Below are positions 1-5,282 of a stretch of 5,282 bases of DNA, in pieces; position 1 is the first letter of the stretch; each line of letters opens with the position of its first letter. The stretch is from Fimbriimonadales bacterium (GTDB lineage Bacteria; Armatimonadota; Fimbriimonadia; Fimbriimonadales; GBS-DC): contig JAOAES010000260.1 in assembly GCA_026416655.1 (NCBI GenBank), forward strand, positions 1 to 5,282, in the 5' to 3' direction. The position numbers were made by a program, and so were the translations under genes. The notes under the pieces are model-generated. The model was not told the origin of the DNA, ran no database searches, and was given only the letters and a program-made list of their open reading frames with translations.

Positions 1-2054
1 GGGTTCGGCAGGAAGAGGGCGTACATGTCAACATCGTCTGCGTCAAGGATGCCGTCAATCACGCTCAACGCGCCGCTCGGCGTCGACTGCGAGGTTTCCG
101 GCAGGTCGCCCGCATCGGGAATCTCCAGCAGCACGCGCAGCGTACATTGCGAGCGGCTCCACGAATAGTCGATGTTTAGGGGGCAGTAGTTGAACTCGGC
201 GGTAATCACATGGTTACCGGGCGATAGGACGTTGGGAATAGCGTAGTTGAGCGTGGCGACGCCTGAGGCGTTGGTGGTCGCCGCGCCGACCTGTGCGCCG
301 TTGACCGAGAAAGTGATTGCCGCGCCGCTGATGCCGGCGTTGTTGTCCGCGCGGGTGAGCGTTGCGCTGAGCTGCACCGTGTCGCCGCGCCGTCCTGCGA
401 CATTCGCGCAGACGAGGTTCGCGCGCGTCTTCCGCATCGTGATTTCATGTGCGGAAGTCATCCATGACCCGCTCTGCGCGTGCTGACCTGCAAGCCACAC
501 GGTGCGGTAATCACACGGATCGAGATGCGACCCGGAGTAGTCGCCCCAGCGATTGGCGGTGCTGTTGCCTCCAGCCACGCCGCTGCCAAAACGCAGTCCG
601 ATCCCCGCGCCGATAGACGCGCTGCCCTCCAGCCATTCGTACACGATGAAACTCACATAGTAGGGACTGCCCAGGTCGTCATTCGAGGCGTTCAGCCCCA
701 GCGCCATGTCTTCATCGCGCGTGGCTTCCAGGGTCGGGAAGAAAGCGTCGAACGCGGCGTTGAACACCAGCAACCCGTCGCGCGGCGCAGTGTTGTTCGT
801 GACATTCAACCGATAGTACTTACAGGCGACCGACTGCCCGCCATTCGCGCCCACATGGTTGCTGGTGTACAGGAACGGATAGTTCAGGCGCGATTTATCG
901 GTGATACGGCAGTCCACCGTCCACAGCACACGCCCTCGCCCCGGCTCGCGGGCGTTGGGCGGCGGCGAGAACGCTCCGACCCCAACGTTGGCTTGCGCCA
1001 CCAAATTCGGCGTTCCAGAGCCTTGATGCCACGCCAGCGGGTTCTCAATCCGATAGACGCGAATGAAGTTACCGCCGCCGCCCGGCGCATACGCCCAGTA
1101 GTGGTGGCGTGGACTCAATAACACGCGGTAGCCCTGCGCAGGCGCAATCGTATCGGGCAGGCTCCAGAAGTCATACCACGGCGCCGACTGCGCATTGTAA
1201 ATCTGGTTCTTCCAGAGGATACGCACCTTGCCGTAGCGGAACCCGCCGCTCACATTATACATGTTGCCCGACAGATACACCGCCTCGTTGTCGAACCCCA
1301 GATGGGGAAAGTCCACCCACTGGTTCACAGAGGTACCGCCGTCGAACTTAGCGTCGAAGTTGTAAATAATCCAGTTGCCGTTCGGATTGGCGTCGTCGGA
1401 AATCATCAGCGTCCACCACGAGCCGTTCGCGCCGTTGTTTCCGCGCATGCGCAGGTACAGTATCAGGAACCGACCGTTCCAGTAGTCGTACACCACGCGC
1501 GGGTCGAACATAAAGTCTGAGGTATTAAGAAAGGTCTGAACATCCACGCGGTACTGCTGATTCCCGTATCGGTCGTAGAACGCGAAGTCGTCGTTGGTCG
1601 CAACCACCACATGGTCGGGTCCGACTCCGATATTCGTATCGGGCGGGGTCAAGTCATTGAAGCCCAAAGCGTCGAACCACCGAAAGGCGTCCAGTGCCTG
1701 GGGGAAAAAGTCGCTGGGTTCCAGCAAGAAGATTTGCGCGGCGGTCGAATCGCCGGGTATCAGGTCTTCCCGAATCTTGTGCTTGGGGGCTTCACGCACA
1801 CGAAACGGTTGCTTAATCAGGGGTTCGGTGCGGACGCGCTCGGTCGAGACAATCGTTGGGGTCACGAAACCGGGCGAGCCGCCCTGAAAACGCGGGTCAT
1901 GGGGAACGCCGTCCAGAGCTGTTGAAGGGACCTCAAACACCTGCCGTTCACCGTTCGGGGTCAGCGTCTCCACCGTCAACTGTGCCAAAGCGACGCTCCA
2001 ACCGCATAAAATCAAAGCGCATCCAACGAGGATGCGATGCAAAGCATATTTCAT
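1..2054 (-). CDS. Secreted multidomain propeller-like/Ig-like/PPC protein (3' end cut by window)
   Basis: An uninterrupted minus-strand frame of 684 codons starts with ATG at 2054 and is still open at the left edge, so the C-terminus is missing. The start is backed by AAAGGAG 5 nt upstream. Residues 1-24 form a Sec signal peptide (basic MKYALHR, hydrophobic core, ALA|Q cleavage), so the protein is exported. Residues about 125-530 are rich in Tyr, Trp, Asn and Asp and carry PPDTN (137-141), FDPRVVYD (183-190) and RWGDYS (502-507), motifs I associate with large secreted propeller-like proteins of sialidase/galactose-oxidase-like fold. Residues about 546-640 look like a bacterial Ig-like domain (G..V.L.A.L, then I.F.VNG, TNASGVATL, G.H.ITAEF). 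From 645, the patterns DAGDLPE and DADDVDMY (671-678) resemble the start of a PPC/DVUA0089-type domain. No catalytic residues could be assigned. The role is inferred to be extracellular or surface-associated; substrate unknown. It is divergent from folE2 and shares no evident function with it. Confidence 0.85.
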   Translation of the reverse strand, partial: MKYALHRILVGCALILCGWSVALAQLTVETLTPNGERQVFEVPSTALDGVPHDPRFQGGSPGFVTPTIVSTERVRTEPLIKQPFRVREAPKHKIREDLIPGDSTAAQIFLLEPSDFFPQALDAFRWFDALGFNDLTPPDTNIGVGPDHVVVATNDDFAFYDRYGNQQYRVDVQTFLNTSDFMFDPRVVYDYWNGRFLILYLRMRGNNGANGSWWTLMISDDANPNGNWIIYNFDAKFDGGTSVNQWVDFPHLGFDNEAVYLSGNMYNVSGGFRYGKVRILWKNQIYNAQSAPWYDFWSLPDTIAPAQGYRVLLSPRHHYWAYAPGGGGNFIRVYRIENPLAWHQGSGTPNLVAQANVGVGAFSPPPNAREPGRGRVLWTVDCRITDKSRLNYPFLYTSNHVGANGGQSVACKYYRLNVTNNTAPRDGLLVFNAAFDAFFPTLEATRDEDMALGLNASNDDLGSPYYVSFIVYEWLEGSASIGAGIGLRFGSGVAGGNSTANRWGDYSGSHLDPCDYRTVWLAGQHAQSGSWMTSAHEITMRKTRANLVCANVAGRRGDTVQLSATLTRADNNAGISGAAITFSVNGAQVGAATTNASGVATLNYAIPNVLSPGNHVITAEFNYCPLNIDYSWSRSQCTLRVLLEIPDAGDLPETSQSTPSGALSVIDGILDADDVDMYALFLPN

Positions 2055-2117
2055 CACATCTCCTTTGCCTGTCTTCACGCTACAGGCGGGCGAGCTGTGA
2101 ACTTCGCAGCTGACCCT

Positions 2118-2126
2118 ATTATAGCA
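2118..2126 (-). promoter_or_regulatory. Extended -10 promoter element for the secreted protein gene
   Basis: Read on the minus strand, the bases are TGCTATAAT: a perfect TATAAT with the TGn extension. Transcription would start near 2111, giving a leader of roughly 55-60 nt that contains the AAAGGAG ribosome-binding site. No good -35 hexamer lies 16-18 bp upstream, which fits an extended -10 promoter. Assignment is by pattern only. Confidence 0.5.
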
Positions 2127-2175
2127 CATTTCTCGGAGCAGCGGGATTTTTGAGAGGAAATCTGCTTCGCTGGGG

Positions 2176-2181
2176 TATGAT
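2176..2181 (+). promoter_or_regulatory. Candidate -10 element of folE2, implying a leaderless mRNA
   Basis: TATGAT lies 9 nt before the folE2 ATG. If used, transcription would begin within about 3 nt of the start codon. A TTGAGA at 2150-2155 could act as -35, but the 20-bp spacing is longer than usual. Support comes from the lack of any Shine-Dalgarno sequence in the 20 nt before the ATG. Alternatively, the true promoter lies further upstream and translation starts without a Shine-Dalgarno sequence. Confidence 0.3.
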
Positions 2182-2190
2182 TCTTTCGGT

Positions 2191-2994
2191 ATGAAAACTC
2201 GCATATCGTTACCGGATGTTGCTTCCGAGCGGGATCCGCGCGGGGTGGCGTTGCATGCGGTGGGCATTCGTGGACTGCGCCTGCCGGTACCCTTGCGCAC
2301 GCCTTCTAACACCGTTCAGCAGGTGATTGCCGTTGCCGATCTGAGTGTGGACATCGAAGCCGAGCAACGCGGCGCGCACATGAGCCGCCTTGTCGAGTCG
2401 CTCTATGAATGGACTTCTGTTCCCCGTACCCCTGCAGAGGTGAAAGAACTCCTGCGCTCCACGCGCGACCGCTTGAACAGTCGCTCGGCGCAGCTGCGAA
2501 TGAGTTTTCCCTACTTCATGGAGTTGCCTTCACCCGTTACCCAGACCTCCGGATGGCTGGATCTGGAGGTGGAGTGGGAATGCAAACTCAACAACGGCGC
2601 GTCCTATGCGACGAGCCATTTCGTATTCCCTGCGATGACGCTCTGCCCGTGCAGTAAGGCAATCTCGGAATACGGCGCACACAACCAGCGCGCGCTGGTG
2701 CGCTTGTGGATTCAAACTAAAGATAAACTCCCGCGCCTGCCCGACGAGTACCTGCCGCTGGTGCAGGACTCCGCCAGCTCGCTGGTCTATCCCGTGCTGA
2801 AGCGCCCCGACGAGAAGTTCGTGACAGAGTACAGCTACGAGAACCCCCGCTTTGTCGAAGATGTGGCGCGCGAGTTGACGCTGCGCTTAGGCGAGCGCGA
2901 GGAGCTGAGCTGGTTCCGCGTGGAGTGCGAGTCGATCGAGTCGATTCACAATCACAACGCTTTCGCGCTGTACGAGTCGCCGCGCCGCAAGTGA
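2191..2994 (+). CDS. folE2: GTP cyclohydrolase FolE2 (type IB)
   Basis: This enzyme converts GTP to 7,8-dihydroneopterin triphosphate and formate in the cytoplasm, the first step toward tetrahydrofolate and toward queuosine. The 267-residue product is of normal family length. Family marks are all present: an N-terminal LPDV followed by VGIRGLRLPV, the CPCSK motif (Cys152, Cys154), YGAHNQ (161-166, His164), RFVED (220-224, Glu223) and the C-terminal SIHNHNAF (251-258). The CPC cysteine, GAHNQ histidine and conserved glutamates form the metal/catalytic site in this family; I did not assign individual roles. The ATG at 2191 is chosen because LPDV follows at once and later in-frame ATGs would delete conserved residues. 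No Shine-Dalgarno sequence precedes it, unlike the other complete genes here. The ABC ATPase gene follows after 11 nt, so the two are probably cotranscribed. FolE2 uses metals other than zinc in studied bacteria and is in some a zinc-starvation backup; no Zur-like box was seen here. Confidence 0.95.
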   Translation: MKTRISLPDVASERDPRGVALHAVGIRGLRLPVPLRTPSNTVQQVIAVADLSVDIEAEQRGAHMSRLVESLYEWTSVPRTPAEVKELLRSTRDRLNSRSAQLRMSFPYFMELPSPVTQTSGWLDLEVEWECKLNNGASYATSHFVFPAMTLCPCSKAISEYGAHNQRALVRLWIQTKDKLPRLPDEYLPLVQDSASSLVYPVLKRPDEKFVTEYSYENPRFVEDVARELTLRLGEREELSWFRVECESIESIHNHNAFALYESPRRK

Positions 2995-3005
2995 GGTGCG
3001 TTGGA

Positions 3006-3725
3006 ATGCCCCTGATTCTCGCGTCGGGCGTGGAGGTCGTTCTGGGCGGGCGCGCGGTGCTGCAGGGCGTGTCGCTGGAGGTGGACGCGGGCGAGACGGT
3101 TGCGTTGATTGGTCCCAACGGCGCCGGCAAGACCACCCTGCTGCGCGTGTTGTTGGGGCTACTGCCCTATCAGGGGCGCGTGGAGGTGCTGGGCAAGCCG
3201 CCCGAACGCCTCACCCGCGCCGAACGCCAGCAGATTGGCTATGTGCCACAGGCGTTGCAGTTCGACCGCACAACGCCCCTGCTCACGCGCGAGCTGCTCT
3301 GGGCGCTACTGGGCGAACGGGCACAGACCCGCTCCCAGTGGCAAAGCATTCTCGAAACCGTCGACGCGACCCACCTGCTGGATAAGCCCGTGCGCACACT
3401 CTCGGGGGGCGAGTTGCAGCGTGTGGTCATCGCCGCCGCGCTCGCTCAACAACCCAAACTACTCCTGCTGGACGAACCTGCCACGGGTATCGATGTCGGC
3501 GTGCGCCTGCAGTTCTACGAACTCATCGAACGCCTCCGCACCGAACAGGGAATGGGGGTGTTGATTGTCTCGCACGACCTCAGCGTGGTCAGCCGCTACG
3601 CCACGCGCGTGGTCTGCATTCACCACCGACTCATCTGCACGGGCAGCCCCGAAGAGATTCTTCAGATGCCCATCTTAGAGGAACTCTATGGGCACCCCGT
3701 GGGCGTGTATCAGCACCGGCACTAA
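3006..3725 (+). CDS. ZnuC-like metal ABC transporter ATP-binding protein
   Basis: This is a 239-residue nucleotide-binding subunit of an ABC transporter, which hydrolyses ATP on the cytoplasmic face of a membrane permease. It shows Walker A GPNGAGKT (36-43), Q-loop Gln82, signature LSGGE (132-136), Walker B LLLLDEP (152-158), D-loop ATGID (159-163) and H-loop His190. The order and spacing are complete, so it should be active. The tail, with an LEELYG segment followed by a His-containing end (VYQHRH), resembles zinc/manganese importer ATPases (ZnuC/MntB type), hence the likely substrate class; this is inference. The frame is open back to an ATG at 2925 inside folE2, but the start at 3006 is preferred: GAGG at 2993-2996 lies 9 nt before it, and homologues begin with a short strand before the GGRAVLQGVSLEV region. 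No permease or solute-binding gene is adjacent, so its membrane partner must be encoded elsewhere. Confidence 0.9.
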   Translation: MPLILASGVEVVLGGRAVLQGVSLEVDAGETVALIGPNGAGKTTLLRVLLGLLPYQGRVEVLGKPPERLTRAERQQIGYVPQALQFDRTTPLLTRELLWALLGERAQTRSQWQSILETVDATHLLDKPVRTLSGGELQRVVIAAALAQQPKLLLLDEPATGIDVGVRLQFYELIERLRTEQGMGVLIVSHDLSVVSRYATRVVCIHHRLICTGSPEEILQMPILEELYGHPVGVYQHRH

Positions 3726-3743
3726 TAGATGAGGGTACAATTC

Positions 3744-3751
3744 AAAGGAGG
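3744..3751 (+). promoter_or_regulatory. Strong Shine-Dalgarno site setting the DUF433 start
   Basis: AAAGGAGG lies 7 nt before the ATG at 3759. It decides between that start and an in-frame ATG at 3729, which lies upstream of the site and has no ribosome-binding sequence at a suitable distance. Confidence 0.8.
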
Positions 3752-3758
3752 CAGAAAC

Positions 3759-3992
3759 ATGGTGAACTGGCAGGAACGAATCGTTGTAGATCCCGAGTTG
3801 CATCATGGAACTCCCTGTGTGCGGGGCACGCGAGTTCCCGTGAGCGTCGTGCTGGGCAGCCTCGCAGAAGGTTTAACTCCTGAGCAAGTGCTTCAGGAGT
3901 ATCCGACGCTCAGTGAAGATGATATTCGCGCGTGTCTGGCATACGCTGCCGCCCTCCATAGCAAGTTTAGCCCACCAAACTCGCCACACTAA
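3759..3992 (+). CDS. DUF433 family protein (VapB-like antitoxin candidate)
   Basis: This small 77-residue protein begins NWQERIVVDPELHHGTPCVR and continues with GTRVPVSVVLGSLAEGLTP, then EYPTLSEDDIRACLAYAAAL, an almost canonical DUF433 (PF04255) sequence: a short N-terminal strand region with the G-P-RGTRVPV motif, then a helical part similar to a winged helix. DUF433 proteins are commonly the antitoxin partner of a downstream DUF5615 PIN-like toxin and presumably bind DNA and the toxin. No such gene follows: the next gene is the convergent mrp, and this frame ends 26 bp inside it. The last ten residues (SKFSPPNSPH) fall in or next to that overlap and look unlike the family's conserved part. 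The gene begins 33 nt after the ABC ATPase stop and may be cotranscribed with it, though it has its own very strong ribosome-binding site. The family call is firm; an antitoxin role for this copy is inferred. Confidence 0.88.
   Translation: MVNWQERIVVDPELHHGTPCVRGTRVPVSVVLGSLAEGLTPEQVLQEYPTLSEDDIRACLAYAAALHSKFSPPNSPH
3967..3992. other. Convergent 3' overlap of the DUF433 gene and mrp
   Basis: The two genes end tail-to-tail and share 26 bp: the mrp stop (complement of tta at 3967-3969) lies within the DUF433 frame, and the DUF433 stop (taa at 3990-3992) lies within mrp codons. No terminator can therefore sit between them, and opposing transcripts must overlap or end inside the neighbouring gene. 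Confidence 0.9.
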
Positions 3993-5019
3993 CCTCCGCT
4001 GCGAGTTTGCCCGCAATTTCGCGGAACGCCTGCGCCTGCGCCGAGTCGGGCGCGGCAATCACAGCGGGCTGCCCCGCATCGCTGGCGACGCTGACCGCGG
4101 GATCCAGCGGCACAGAGCCTAAGAACGGCACGCGCAGCTTTTCTGCGAATGCCCGTGCGCCCGGACCGGGGAAAATCGCCGTGCGCTTGCCGCAGTGCGG
4201 ACACACAAACTCCGCCATGTTCTCGATCACGCCCAGAATCGGCGCGTTCAATCGCCGGAACAGCGCAACCGACTTGCCCGCGATGGAAGCCGCCACCGCC
4301 TGCGGAGTCATCACGATGACTACGCCCGTCAGCGGCACGGTCTGCGCAGTGGTCATCGGCGCGTCGCCCGTGCCCGGAGGCAGGTCGACTAACAGATAGT
4401 CCAGCGCACCCCAGCGTACATCGGCGAACAGCTGGCGCACCGTGCCTGCCACAATCGGTCCACGCCACATCGCCGCCTGCTCCTCCTCCAGCAGGAACCC
4501 GATGGACATCACCGACACGCCGTAGCGTCGTATCGGGATAATCTGCCCCGACTCCACCAGCGGATGCTCGCCCTGACAGCCCAGCATTTTCGGGATGCTG
4601 GGTCCGTAAATATCGGCATCCAGCAATCCGACTTTCGCGCCCGACTGCGCCAGCGCGACCGCCAGGTTCACCGAAACCGTCGACTTACCCACGCCCCCCT
4701 TGCCGCTGGCAATCGCAATCACATGCTTCACTTCAGGCAGCAGGTCTTCCGGCGCGATGTTGCGCCCGCGCACCTGCGCCGTCATCTCCACATTCACCGC
4801 CGACACGCCCGGAATCTGCGCAATCAGTCGCTCCGCCTCGGCTTTCATCTGGTCTTTCACCGGGCAGGCGGGCGTGGTGAGTTCAATCACCGTCTTCACC
4901 GCGCCGTCGCAAATCACCACATCCTTCACGAACCCCAGCGACACGATATCGCGGTGCAAATCGGGGTCGACGATGTTCCTCAGGGCTTCCAGCACATGCT
5001 CGCGCGTTACGGTTGGCAT
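3967..5019 (-). CDS. mrp: Mrp/ApbC-type Fe-S cluster carrier P-loop ATPase with N-terminal MIP18 domain
   Basis: This cytoplasmic protein binds and transfers iron-sulfur clusters to target apoproteins; ATP binding and hydrolysis are part of its cycle. The 350-residue product has the usual two-part layout. Residues 1 to about 85 form a MIP18/DUF59 domain, with the IVDPDL segment (16-21) and ACPVKDQ (51-57) including Cys52. The P-loop ATPase domain follows: deviant Walker A GKGGVGKS (106-113, Lys107 and Lys112), DADIYGPSIPKML (134-146), and DLPPGTGD (212-219). The CPHC pair (Cys273, Cys276) is the conserved CxxC expected to bridge a [4Fe-4S] cluster between two subunits. Nothing essential is missing. 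The ATG at 5019 is supported by AGGAGA 6 nt upstream and by the standard domain start. The 3' end overlaps the convergent DUF433 gene by 26 bp. It has a clear -10 element of its own at 5056-5061. Confidence 0.95.
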   Translation of the reverse strand: MPTVTREHVLEALRNIVDPDLHRDIVSLGFVKDVVICDGAVKTVIELTTPACPVKDQMKAEAERLIAQIPGVSAVNVEMTAQVRGRNIAPEDLLPEVKHVIAIASGKGGVGKSTVSVNLAVALAQSGAKVGLLDADIYGPSIPKMLGCQGEHPLVESGQIIPIRRYGVSVMSIGFLLEEEQAAMWRGPIVAGTVRQLFADVRWGALDYLLVDLPPGTGDAPMTTAQTVPLTGVVIVMTPQAVAASIAGKSVALFRRLNAPILGVIENMAEFVCPHCGKRTAIFPGPGARAFAEKLRVPFLGSVPLDPAVSVASDAGQPAVIAAPDSAQAQAFREIAGKLAAEVSVASLVG

Positions 5020-5040
5020 AGTCGGTCTCCTGCGCAGATA

Positions 5041-5055
5041 CTTAGCGTGGCTAAG
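5041..5055 (-). promoter_or_regulatory. Short palindrome at the expected mrp transcription start
   Basis: The bases CTTAGC-GTG-GCTAAG form a perfect 6-bp inverted repeat with a 3-nt centre. It lies directly downstream of the mrp -10 element and so covers the expected transcription start. It could be a repressor operator or a small hairpin at the 5' end of the mRNA. Six-bp stems are common by chance, so only the position argues for function. Confidence 0.35.
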
Positions 5056-5061
5056 ATTATA
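5056..5061 (-). promoter_or_regulatory. mrp: -10 promoter element of mrp
   Basis: Read on the minus strand, this is a perfect TATAAT in the 86-nt gap upstream of mrp. Transcription would start near 5049, giving a leader of about 30 nt that includes the AGGAGA ribosome-binding site. No convincing -35 hexamer is visible 16-18 bp further upstream. It implies that mrp can be transcribed independently of the gene entering from the right. Confidence 0.55.
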
Positions 5062-5105
5062 CCTGATGGAAACCCGATGCAGGCGATGCCGAACTGCTGA
5101 TGGTG

Positions 5106-5282
5106 CTATTCCACTTCGGCGGCGGATGCGCGTAGCGATTCCTCAATCGCGCGCCGTTCCTGCTCGCTGAGGTGGATTTGCACCTCGGCGTCTGCCAGTT
5201 GCGCGACGGTATGCTCCTCGCCGTTGCGCAGCTGCTCGATGAGTTCGTCGATTTTTTCGGGCGTGAGGCGGCGGCAGTAGAT
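5106..5282 (-). CDS. Unrecognised protein, C-terminal fragment (5' end outside window)
   Basis: A minus-strand frame enters from the right edge and ends at TAG (5108-5106), giving the last 58 residues of a protein. The segment starts IYCRRLTPEKIDELIEQLRN and ends in RASAAEVE. It is strongly charged and looks all-helical, with heptad-like Leu/Ile spacing, no membrane segment and a single Cys. I do not recognise a family. Coding status rests on the open frame to the edge, codon composition like its neighbours and the same strand as mrp, 86 nt upstream of it. No hairpin-plus-T-run terminator follows the stop, so some read-through into mrp is possible. Short length limits confidence. Confidence 0.6.
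   Translation of the reverse strand: MYCRRLTPEKIDELIEQLRNGEEHTVAQLADAEVQIHLSEQERRAIEESLRASAAEVE

Noticed and set aside
480..1121. A 213-codon plus-strand open frame inside the left gene
   Set aside because: It lies wholly antisense to the minus-strand secreted protein, whose signal peptide, ribosome-binding site and domain motifs are coherent over 684 codons. The plus-strand translation is Arg/His/Val-rich with no recognisable motif and no ribosome-binding site.
2017..2033. Possible lipoprotein box LVGC at residues 9-12 of the secreted protein
   Set aside because: Only about four hydrophobic residues precede the Cys, too few for a lipoprotein signal, while the hydrophobic stretch continues beyond it to a good ALA|Q signal peptidase I site.
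2929..2946. Tandem 9-bp near-repeat GAGTCGATC/GAGTCGATT near the folE2 3' end
   Set aside because: It encodes ESIESI just before the conserved HNHNAF motif, where the family already has an ESI-like sequence. Two copies of nine bases are too little to suggest a functional repeat.
2925..3005. Upstream in-frame start for the ABC ATPase at 2925
   Set aside because: It would add 27 residues encoded within folE2 in another frame, with no homology to ABC ATPase N-termini. The 3006 start has a ribosome-binding site and a standard length.
3736..3741. TACAAT as a -10 element for the DUF433 gene
   Set aside because: The implied transcription start would fall within the Shine-Dalgarno site at 3744-3751, and no -35 hexamer is present. 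Transcription from the upstream block is more likely.
3876..3900. Perfect 8-bp inverted repeat (ACTCCTGA/TCAGGAGT) inside the DUF433 gene
   Set aside because: It lies in conserved coding sequence with no following T-run. About one such 8-bp stem with a short loop is expected by chance in a window of this size.
4580..4602. Perfect 8-bp inverted repeat (CCCAGCAT/ATGCTGGG) inside mrp
   Set aside because: It encodes the conserved segment around PKMLG and has no terminator features; again near chance expectation.
4564..5170. Plus-strand open frames of 178 and 156 codons opposite mrp
   Set aside because: They are antisense shadows of the GC-rich mrp gene and its upstream gap, with His/Arg-rich low-complexity translations and no family match that I recognise.

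Overview
The window is GC-rich, densely packed bacterial DNA with two divergent or convergent gene blocks. From left to right it holds: (i) a large secreted protein on the minus strand, start at 2054, running off the left edge; (ii) a plus-strand block of folE2 (GTP cyclohydrolase of the FolE2/type IB family), a ZnuC-like metal-type ABC ATPase and a small DUF433 antitoxin-like protein, spaced 11 and 33 nt apart; (iii) a minus-strand block of an Mrp/ApbC-type Fe-S carrier ATPase, and upstream of it the 3' end of an unrecognised gene entering from the right edge. Every base is coding except short gaps at 2055-2190, 2995-3005, 3726-3758 and 5020-5105. No RNA genes, insertion sequences, CRISPR arrays or long repeats were seen.

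The organism cannot be fixed from this alone. The mix of long Tyr/Trp/Asn-rich secreted propeller-like proteins carrying Ig-like and PPC-type modules, FolE2 as the GTP cyclohydrolase present here, a MIP18-Mrp fusion and an orphan DUF433 protein would suit a free-living, possibly thermophilic, environmental lineage such as Armatimonadota or Chloroflexota. This is a weak inference.

Functionally the centre is housekeeping. FolE2 starts pterin synthesis for folate and queuosine, and Mrp loads or carries Fe-S clusters. The ABC ATPase resembles the ATP-hydrolysing subunit of Zn/Mn importers, but no permease or binding protein lies within view. FolE2 is the zinc-independent type of GTP cyclohydrolase in other bacteria, so its tight linkage to a zinc-type ATPase may reflect a shared metal-homeostasis theme, though no Zur-like operator is visible. 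The DUF433 protein usually partners a PIN-like toxin (DUF5615); here that partner is absent and the reading frame instead ends 26 bp inside the 3' end of the convergent mrp gene.

I found no convincing evidence of a wholly new system. The items most worth a second look are the orphan DUF433 gene with its convergent overlap, the orphan metal-type ATPase linked to folE2, the apparently leaderless folE2 start, and a small palindrome abutting the mrp -10 element.
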